From contig NC_134357.1 of NCBI RefSeq assembly GCF_048569485.1, positions 475,459,187-475,523,186 of the forward strand: a DNA stretch of 64,000 nt, read 5' to 3'. This document shows, piece by piece, positions 24,986 to 34,308 of the stretch; position 1 is the stretch's first letter, and the number at the start of each line of letters is the position of its first letter. The DNA is from Anomaloglossus baeobatrachus (lineage: Eukaryota > Chordata > Amphibia > Anura > Aromobatidae). The notes beneath the pieces were generated by a model. The model was not told the DNA's origin. It ran no database searches and was given only the letters and a program-made list of their open reading frames with translations. Both the position numbers and the translations under genes were made by a program.

Positions 24986-26354
24986 CGGGATTGGCATCTG
25001 CACCGTCACAGCTACAGCCACAAAATTTTGCACACTCACACGTGTGGACCCCAAGAGCATCATAGGCTATGTTGTGAGGTGAAATTTTAACCCTGCGCGT
25101 TCCAATTTACCAATCAATTGACCTATCTACATAATGGGGAAAAAGTGAAACGAAAAGTGTATCCGCACAGTCGCATTTACAATCACAAAATTTTGCACAG
25201 ACACCTCATGTGACCCAGGGAACGTTGTAGACTATGTTTTGACAGGAAAATTTAACCCCACGCTTTACAGTTACTGTCCAAAAAACATGCCTTCATTAAA
25301 GTAAATAGAGCCTGGAACTATAGGTTATTAGTAGGAGCTGTGAGTGGTTGCTATAGGAACATAAGACATTCATAATATAAGAAGCTTATATGTGAGGTAA
25401 TAAGATGTCGGTGGGGAGATGGATAGAGAGAGACAGAGAGAGACAGAGAGAGACAGACAGAGACAGACAGAGAAAGAGACAGAGAGATAGAGACAGACGG
25501 AAAGAGACAGACAGAGACAAACGGTTAAAGAGACAGACAGAGACAGACGGTGAAAAGACAGACAGAGACATATGGGGAAAGAGACAGACAGAGACAGACC
25601 TGGAAAGAGACAGACCTGGAAAGAGACAGATGGGGAAAGAGACAGACAGACATACAGACAGGGACAGAGACAGGCAGACAGGGAAGGAGGAGACAGCCAG
25701 AGAGACAGACAAAGATAGGTGGGGAAAGACACAGACCTTGATAGAGACAGACGGGGAGGGAGACAGAGAAATAGAGGCAAAGACAGGCAGACAGGGAAAG
25801 AGACAGACAGGAAAAGACACAAAGAGACGGTGATACAGACGGGGAAAGAGACAGACCTGGGAAAGAGACAGACCTGGAAAGAGACAGATGGGGAAAGAAA
25901 CAGAGCTAGAGTCAGACAAAGAAAGAGACAGACAGAGACAGGCAGGCGGAGAAAGAGACAGACAGAGAAAGAGATAAACAGGGAAACAGACAGACAGGGA
26001 AAGTGACAGATGGGGAAAGAGACAGACAGAGACAGACAGGAAAAGAGACAGACCTAGAAAGAGACAGATGGGGAAAGAGACAGACCCAGAACAAGACAGA
26101 TGGGAAAAGAGACAGATCTGGAAAGAGGCAGACCGAGCACATTACTTGGCCAATTTAGTTAAATCTGTGTGGAATATCTGGGGTGTTGAAATATATGTTG
26201 TGAAATGCTTCTATTAGCTTAGTTTTTGCCTTTTAATAATTACATTTCTATCTATTTGTTTTGTGGTTTCTGTGTGCAGAATACATTTTTGTTAATACAT
26301 TCTATTTTGTTAACAGCAGTTATTAACCCGGGCGAAGCCGGGTAGGACAGCTAG
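24903..26354 (+). mobile_element. Second Helitron family, non-autonomous
   Basis: It starts TCTAATATATAAAGCTG at 24903 and ends with a hairpin ACCCGG-GCGAAG-CCGGGT (26326-26343), AGGACAG and CTAG (26351-26354). The flanks are A on the left and T on the right; joined, they rebuild a satellite unit. The interior holds a (GT)n tract (24922-24982), about 400 bp of unique sequence including CACAAAATTTTGCACA words, and a GACAGA-rich purine tract. No coding is seen. Its ends differ from those of the 22003-24494 element. Confidence 0.93.
25420..26130. repeat. GACAGA/GGAAAGA purine-rich tract
   Basis: An imperfect tandem of GAGACAGACAGA and GGGGAAAGAGACAGAC inside the second Helitron. Open frames on both strands are products of the composition. 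Confidence 0.95.
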
Positions 26355-26960
26355 TAGAACTATAAATGTGAACTAAGGCGGTGCCATATTGTGATCCGTG
26401 TGACTATAGAATTATAAATATGAACTGAGGCGGCGCCATCTAGTGGCCAGGGAGACTATAGACGTATAAATGAGAGCTGAGGCAGCGCCATCTAGTAGCC
26501 AGGGAGACTATAGACCTATAAATGAGAGCTGAGGCAGCGCCATCTAGTGGCCAGGGAGACTATAGACGTATAAATGAGAGCTGAGGCAGCGCCATCTAGT
26601 AGCCAGGGAGACTATAGACCTATAAATGAGAGCTGAGGCGGCGCCATCTAGTGGCCAGGGAGACTATAGACCTATAAATGAGAGCTGAGGCAGCGCCATC
26701 TAGTGGCCAGGGAGACTATAGACCTATAAATGAGGGCTGAGGCAGCGCCATCTAGTAGCCAGGGAGACTATAGACCTATAAATGAGAGCTGAGGCAGCGC
26801 CATCTAGTGGCCAGGGAGACTATAGACCTATAAATGAGAGCTGAGGCAGCGCCATCTAGTAGCCAGGGAGACTATAGACCTATAAATGAGAGCTGAGGCA
26901 GCGCCATCTAGTGGCCAGGGAGACTATAGACCTATAAATGCGCCATCTGGTGTTCAGTGT
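26355..26960. repeat. 52-bp satellite array, segment 4 (about 11 units)
   Basis: Right end of the array. Units read CTATAGACCTATAAATGAGA then GCTGAGGCAGCGCCATCTAG and TGGCCAGGGAGA. Most hold AGCGCCATCTAGTGG exactly; some have TAGTAGCC. These units are intermediate between the 52-bp array and the array at 28.8 kb. Confidence 0.95.
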
Positions 26961-26991
26961 CGGTATGACCCTAAATGTTGGTCTGGTATAA

Positions 26992-27859
26992 AGGCCCCAT
27001 CACACTAAGCAACATCGCTAGCAACATCGCTGCTAACGAACAACTTTTGTGACGTTGCTAGCGATGTTGCTGTGTGTGACATCCAGCAACAACCTGGCCT
27101 CTGCTGTGAGGTCGTTGGTTGTTGCTGAATGTCCTGGGCCATTATTTAGTTGTTGCTGTCCCGCTGTGAAGCACAGATCGCTGTGTGTGACAGCGAGACA
27201 GCAACAACTAAATGTGCAGGCAGCAGGAGCCGGCTTCTGCGGAGGCTGGTAACCAATGTAAACATCGGGTAACCAAGAGGCCCTGTCCTTGGTTACCCAA
27301 TATTTACCTTTGTTACCAGCCTCCGCCGCTCTCACTGTCAGTGCCGGCTCCTGCTCTGTGCACATGTAGCTGCAGGACACATCGGGTTAATTAACCCGAT
27401 GTGTGCTGTAACTAGGAGAGCAGGGAGCCAGCGCTAAGCATTGTGCGCTGCTCCCTGCTCTGTGCACATGTAGCTGCAGCACACATCGGGTTAATTAACC
27501 CGATGTGTGCTGTAACTAGGAGAGCAGGGAGCCAGCGCTCAGTGTGCGCTGCTCCCTGCTCTCTGCACGTGTAGCTCCGTGCGGTGGTAACCAAGGTAAA
27601 TATCGGGTTGGTTACCCGATATTTACCTTAGTTACCAAGCGCAGCATCTTCCACGCGGCGCTGGGGGCTGGTCACTGGTTGCTGGTGAGCTCACCAGCAA
27701 CTCGTGTAGCCACGCTCCAGCGATCCCTGCCAGGTCAGGTTGCTGGTGGGATCGCTGGAGCGTCGCAGTGTGACATCTCACCAGCAACCTCCTAGCAACT
27801 TACCAGCGATCCCTATCGTTGTTGGGATCGCTGGTAAGTTGCTTAGTGTGACTGGACCT
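26992..27859. mobile_element. Harbinger-like MITE (868 bp)
   Basis: Ends AGGCCCCATCACACTAAGCA and, inward from the right, AGGTCCAGTCACACTAAGCA, flanked by TAA at 26989-26991 and 27860-27862. Inside is a direct duplication of about 115 bp (27346-27540) holding the palindrome CGGGTTAATTAACCCG. No coding is seen. The superfamily is inferred from the TWA duplication. Confidence 0.75.
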
Positions 27860-28014
27860 TAAGGAGGAGCTCTGTCAGCACATCAGACCAATGCAGCAGC
27901 CACATGCGGCTCAGAATCAGCAGCGCTCAGTCTCACGTCCACCTTTGTGCCGCCCTACTTCAATCCAGCCAGTTTTGAGCTCCTGCGAGGAGAAGCCGTC
28001 CATTATCAGGCACT

Positions 28015-28672
28015 GTTCTCATCTTTGGAGACCTCAATGCAAGAACGGGGAGAAAGGAGAACTTTTTGACCACAGATGGAAACATTTACATACGTGGAGC
28101 TGAGACTGATGCTGCACGCGGAGACAAGCCGCTATGACAAAGGCGACAAAAAGCTCCTGAACTTGAGTAGAACTTCAGGACTCCTTAGACTTAATGGGAG
28201 GAAGGTGACCACTAAAGTCCCCCGTAGGATAGTGTGATAGACCCTGCTATTACAGGTATGGACATGGTAATGTCCGCACCTTCATAGTCGCCCCACAAAG
28301 GCTCCCGTGAGCTCACAGATAACCTCTCTATAAAGAAATCATCCACTCAGAGGCCTCAGCCGAGCGGCGTCTGCCCCATCCTATAAATGGTCCAAGACGT
28401 CAGCAATATATATAAAGAGGTTCCAGCAGAGCCGCTCTTTCCAGGGTAAGCTCCATGGAGGAGAAAGAGAAAATACACAACCTGCTGGGGGAAGATGAGA
28501 GCATGGTGGCGATACAGTGGTATGTGACTGCATGCCATAGGCTCTGACTTCCATAGCCCCCACCCTGGAGGTCCCCATCCTTCCCACAGTCTCCTACCCC
28601 TACTGCACACTTTGCTTTGGCCAAACTAATATGTATTGTCCTGACAATAAAGCTTCTTTGAATTTGAACCAA
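28015..28672 (+). mobile_element. LINE remnant
   Basis: A conceptual reading from 28015 gives VLIFGDLNARTGRKENF, the endonuclease motif of non-LTR retrotransposons, continuing in degraded form to about 28210 (KKLLNLSRTSGLLRLNGRK). The segment ends with ACAATAAAGCTTCTTTGAATTTGAA at 28648-28672, a LINE-like 3' tail. The reverse transcriptase is missing, so most of the element has been deleted. Confidence 0.65.
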
Positions 28673-28804
28673 GTTGTAATGATGAACTGTAGGGAAGCAG
28701 CGCCATCTAGTGCACAGCGTTTTGATAGCAAGTTAAATATTGCATCCCTAGTATACCAGTCACGTAGCACAATAAATATAGAGCATCTCCTGGCGGTAAA
28801 AAGT

Positions 28805-31310
28805 TAGAATAAAAGGTTTGCAGTGCCATCTAGTGGTCAGTGCTGGAATAATACTATGAAATGACTGATGCAGTGCCATCTAGTGGTTAATGCTGGAATA
28901 ATACTATGAAATGACTGATGCAGTGCCATCTAGTGGTCAGTGCTGGAATACTATGAAATGAACTGATGCAGTGCCATCTAGTGGTCAGTGCTGGAATACT
29001 ATGAAATGACTGATGCAGTGCCATCTAGTGGTCAGTGCTGGCATAATACTATGAAATGACTGATGCAGTGCCATCTAGTGGTCAGTGCTGGCATAATACT
29101 ATGAAATGACTGATGCAGTTCCATCTAGTGGTCAGTGCTGGAATACTATGAAATGAACTGATGCAGTGCCATCTAGTGGTCAGTGCTGGTATACTATGAA
29201 ATGAACTGATGCAGTGCCATCTAGTGGTCAGTGCTGGAATACTATGAAATGAACTGATGCAGTGCCATCTAGTGGTCAGTGCTGGTATACTATGAAATGA
29301 CTGATGCAGTTCCATCTAGTGGTTAATGCTGGAATAATACTATGAAATGACTGATGCAGTGCCATCTAGTGGTCAGTGCTGGAATACTATGAAATGAACT
29401 GATGCAGTGCCATCTAGTGGTCAGTGCTGGAATACTATGAAATGACTGATGCAGTGCCATCTAGTGGTCAGTGCTGGCATAATACTATGAAATGACTGAT
29501 GCAGTGCCATCTAGTGGTCAGTGCTGGCATAATACTATGAAATGACTGATGCAGTTCCATCTAGTGGTCAGTGCTGGAATACTATGAAATGAACTGATGC
29601 AGTGCCATCTAGTGGTCAGTGCTGGTATAGTATGAAATGAACTGATGCAGTGCCATCTAGTGGTCAGTGCTGGAATACTATGAAATGAACTGATGCAGTG
29701 CCATCTAGTGGTCAGTGCTGGAATACTATGAAATGACTGATGCAGTGCCATCTAGTGGTCAGTGCTGGCATAATACAATGAAATGACTGATGCAGTTCCA
29801 TCTAGTGGTCAGTGCTGGAATAATACAATGAAATGAACTGATGCAGTGCCATCTAGTGGTCAGTGCTGGAATAATACTATGAAATGACTGATGCAGTGCC
29901 ATCTAGTGGTCATTGCTGGAATAATACTATGACATGAATGGATGCAGTGCCATCTAGTCGTCAGTGCTGGAATAATACAATGAAATGACTGATGCAGTGC
30001 CATCTAGTGGTGAGTGCTGGAATAATACAATGAAATGACTGATGCAGTGCCATCTAGTGGTCATTGCTGGAATAATACTATGAAATGAACTGATGCAGTG
30101 CCATCTAGTGGTGAGTGCTGGAATAATACAATGAAATGACTGATGCAGTGCCATCTAGTGGTCAGTGCTGGCATAATACTATGAAATGACTGATGCAGTT
30201 CCATCTAGTGGTCAGTGCTGGAATACTATGAAATGAACTGATGCAGTGCCATCTAGTGGTCAGTGCTGGTATACTATGAAATGAACTGATGCAGTGCCAT
30301 CTAGTGGTCAGTGCTGGAATACTATGAAATGAACTGATGCAGTGCCATCTAGTGGTCAGTGCTGGTATACTATGAAATGACTGATGCAGTGCCATCTAGT
30401 GGTCAGTGCTGGAATAATACTATGAAATGACTGATGCAGTTCCATCTAGTGGTTAATGCTGGAATAATACTATGAAATGACTGATGCAGTGCCATCTAGT
30501 GGTCAGTGCTGGAATACTATGAAATGAACTGATGCAGTGCCATCTAGTGGTCAGTGCTGGAATACTATGAAATGACTGATGCAGTGCCATCTAGTGGTCA
30601 GTGCTGGCATAATACTATGAAATGACTGATGCAGTGCCATCTAGTGGTCAGTGCTGGCATAATACTATGAAATGACTGATGCAGTTCCATCTAGTGGTCA
30701 GTGCTGGAATACTATGAAATGAACTGATGCAGTGCCATCTAGTGGTCAGTGCTGGTATAGTATGAAATGAACTGATGCAGTGCCATCTAGTGGTCAGTGC
30801 TGGAATACTATGAAATGAACTGATGCAGTGCCATCTAGTGGTCAGTGCTGGAATACTATGAAATGACTGATGCAGTGCCATCTAGTGGTCAGTGCTGGCA
30901 TAATACAATGAAATGACTGATGCAGTTCCATCTAGTGGTCAGTGCTGGAATAATACAATGAAATGAACTGATGCAGTGCCATCTAGTGGTCAGTGCTGGA
31001 ATAATACTATGAAATGACTGATGCAGTGCCATCTAGTGGTCATTGCTGGAATAATACTATGACATGAATGGATGCAGTGCCATCTAGTCGTCAGTGCTGG
31101 AATAATACAATGAAATGACTGATGCAGTGCCATCTAGTGGTGAGTGCTGGAATAATACAATGAAATGACTGATGCAGTGCCATCTAGTGGTCATTGCTGG
31201 AATAATACTATGAAATGAACTGATGCAGTGCCATCTAGTGGTGAGTGCTGGAATAATACAATGAAATGACTGATGCAGTGCCATCTAGTGGTCATTGCTG
31301 GAATAAGTTT
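28805..31310. repeat. 48-50-bp satellite array with GTGCCATCTAGTGG core
   Basis: About 50 head-to-tail units of the type AATACTATGAAATGAACTGA-TGCAGTGCCATCTAGTGGTC-AGTGCTGG, most with AGTGCCATCTAGTGG exact. It aligns with the 52-bp satellite along its whole unit. Two stretches of about 1.1 kb are near-identical (29.5-30.15 kb against 30.65-31.28 kb). It lies upstream of the CYBC1 coding exons. Confidence 0.96.
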
Positions 31311-32004
31311 ATGAATGTGAAGCCTGGGTGGGTCATCCCATATCCCAGCATGCCCTGCGGTGCAGAGTGTACTGGGGAAGTGCAGTGAGGAGAGGTCCGG
31401 GTGCTGGCAGGACGGTATGTGTGTGTGTGTGTGGTTCCGTGTCTCCTCATGGTGATCGCTGTGTTATTGGAGGAGGCTCCTCTGTTCTGTGCAGTAACAC
31501 ATCCGGGGAGGGGCAGCCCTGTGCTGTGCTCTATTTTCTGTACTGGATACACGTTGTACAGTCCTAATGCAGCCTTCAGTCTGTATCTTCTCCCCGTGTT
31601 TCCGTGGGATCCCTCCACACTCTAAAGACATACTGATAGGGAAGTTAGATTGTGAGCCCCAATGGGGACAGTGCTGATCACATCTGTAAAGCTCTTCTGA
31701 TGGTGCTATATTAATGAATAAATGATCTGGCATAGATGGTGGGCAGCTGCGCTCCTTGTCACCGCTTATCCATGTATCATGTCTTGGGGTCCTCAGCTTT
31801 ATTGTTCTGATCATTTTCCTATGAACCGTCACATACGTGAATGGAGGGCGGTGTTACTTTAGTGGCTATTACACGTTCCCCTTGCTGAGTTGTGGTACAG
31901 GGCCCCCCACCCTCCAGTCACTACCAGACACTTCCCTTATTCTCTCTTCTTCCCCATTCTCCAAACTGCAATGCCGATTTTCAGTAACACCAGAGTTATT
32001 ACCA
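31311..32004. other. Unique stretch with retroposon tail
   Basis: No coding exon was recognised. A run at about 31628-31727 (TTAGATTGTGAGCCCC ... GGTGCTATATTAATGAATAAAT) resembles the 3' tail of dispersed retroposons in fish and amphibians. The stretch 31318-31413 could be a non-coding CYBC1 exon because it ends GCAGGACG before GTATGT, but this cannot be proven. Confidence 0.4.
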
Positions 32005-34105
32005 CGGGTGAGTGATGAGTGAGCACTACCATGCTGGGTGCTCGGTACTCATAACGATTGGTGATAAGCGGGCACTACTATGCACGGGTGCTCGGTACTC
32101 AACGATTGGTGATAAGCGGGCACTACTATGCACGGGTGCTCGGTACTCAACGATTGGTGATAAGCGGGCACTACTATGCACGGGTGCTCGGTACTTGTAA
32201 CAAATAGTGATGAGTGGGCACTACCATGCTCGGGTGCTCGGTACTCGTAACGATTAGTGTCAAGCGGGCACTACCATGCACGGGTGCTCAGTACTCGTAA
32301 CAAATAGTGATAAGCGAGCACTACCATGCTCGGGTGCTCAGTAGTCGTAACTAGTGATGAGTGAGCACTACCATGCTTGGTACTCGTAATGAGTGGATGG
32401 ATGCTGGGATGGGTGCGACTCAAGTATTCCGGTATAATGGAAGTCAATGGGGGACTCGAGGAAGATTTCCCTGAAAAATGCTCGAGTTCTCATTTGAATT
32501 CTATTATACTGCATTTGTGTTGCGCCCATCCGAGCACTAATTGCTTTTTACGAGTACTGACCACCTGAGCATGGTAGTGCCCACTCATCACTACTCATTA
32601 CAAGCACCCAAGCATTATAGTGCTGTACTCGCTCGTCACTACTCTTAGTGAGTACCAAGCACCCGAGCATGGTAGTGCCCACTCGTCACTATTCATTACC
32701 AGTACCGAGCCCCGAGCATGGCAGTGCCCACTCGTCACTATTCATTACCAGTACCAAGCACCCGAGCATGGTAGTGCCCACTCGTCACTATTCATTACCA
32801 GTACCGAGCACCCGAGCATGGTAATGCTCGCTCATTACAAGTACTGAGCACCCGAGCATGGCAGTGCTCACTCATCACTACTTGTTCATGTACCGAGCAC
32901 CCAAGCATGGTAGTGCTCGCTCATTACTAGTTACAAGTACCGAGCACCTGAGCATGGTAATGCTCGCTCATTACAAGTACTGAGCACCCGAGCATGGCAG
33001 TGCTCACTCATCACTACTTGTTCATGTACCGAGCACCCAAGCATGGTAGTGCTCGCTCATTACTAGTTACGAGTACCAAGCATGGTAGTGCTCACTCATC
33101 ACTAGTTACGAGTACCAAGCATGGTAGTGCTCGCTCATCACTAGTTACGAGTACCAAGCATGGTAGTGCTCGCTCATCACTAGTTACGAGTACCAAACAT
33201 GGTAGTGCTCACTTATCACTAGTTACGAGTACCAAGCATGGTAGTGCTCACTCATCACTAGTTAGGAGTACTGAGCACTCGAGCATGGTAGTGCTCACTC
33301 ATCTCTATTCGTTAGTACTATCGAGCACCCGAGCATGGTAGTGCTCACTCATCACTAGTTACGAGTACTGAGCACTCTAGCATGGTAGTGCTCACCTCTA
33401 TTCGTTAGTAGTACCGAGCATGGTAGTGCTCACTCATCACTAGTTACAAGTACCAAGCATGGTAGTGCCCACTCGTCACTATTCATTAACAGTACCGAGC
33501 ACCCGAGCATGATAGTGCTCACTCATCACTAGTTACGAGTACCGAGCACCCGAGCATGGTAGTGCTCACTCATCACTAGTTACAAGTACCAAGCATGGTA
33601 GTGCCCACTCGTCACTATTCATTAACAGTACCGAGCACCCGAGCATGATAGTGCTCACTCATCACTAGTTACGAGTACCGAGCACCCGAGCATGGTAGTG
33701 CTCACTCATCACTAGTTACGAGTACCGAGCATGGTAGTGCCCACTCGTCACTATTCATTAACAGTACCGAGCACCCGAGCATGATAGTGCTCACTCATCA
33801 CTACTTGTTCATGTACCGAGCACCTGAGCATGGTAGTGCTCACTCATCACTATTCATTACGAGTACACAGCATCTGGGCATGGTAGTGCTCGCTCATCAC
33901 TATTCATTACGAGTACACAGCATCTGGGCATGGTAGTGCTCGCTCATCACTATTCATTACGAGTACACAGCATCTGGGCATGGTAGTGCTCGCTCATCAC
34001 TATTCATTACGAGTACACAGCATCTGGGCATTGTAGTGCTCGCTCGTCACTAGTCATTACGAGTACACAGCATCTGGGCATGGTAGTGCTCGCTCGTCAC
34101 TAGTC
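32005..34105. repeat. Foldback structure: tandem arrays of a hAT end in opposite orientation
   Basis: The left arm (about 32005-32390) is a tandem of GTGATGAGCGGGCACTACTA-TGCACGGGTGCTCGGTACTC-type units. The right arm (about 32565-34105) is the reverse complement (GAGTACCGAGCACCCGAGCA-TGGTAGTGCTCACTCATCAC). A core of about 170 bp (32395-32565) lies between, itself with inverted CTCGAG-rich parts. TAGTGATGAGYGAG is the hAT terminus seen at 11568. The arms are unequal: about 8 units against more than 30. Confidence 0.85.
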
Positions 34106-34308
34106 AGCACCTCTTCCTGTATTGTGGTCTTCAAATTAAGGACCATGAAGAAGCCTCCATGACGACTGTCTCCATTTTTGTTCTTGAGGTTTAGGACAAT
34201 CCAAGAAAAGCCCTCCACCCAATGTAATGTGCCTGTAATCCCACCTTCGTCCTCTCCAGGTTCTTATCTCATGTTTCCCCCTATACCTCTTCTAGGACTG
34301 ACCCCGCC

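Noticed and set aside
25386-26142. Ser/Leu/Val-rich minus-strand frames
   Set aside because: Complement of the GACAGA purine tract inside a Helitron. Low complexity in every frame.
29082-31284. Repeated 66-77-residue frames (HSIPALTTRWHCISS)
   Set aside because: Read-through of the 48-50-bp satellite; identical text recurs with the block duplication.
31318-31413. Possible non-coding first exon of CYBC1
   Set aside because: Only a GTATGT donor-like end supports it, so it is listed as a possibility and not as a feature.
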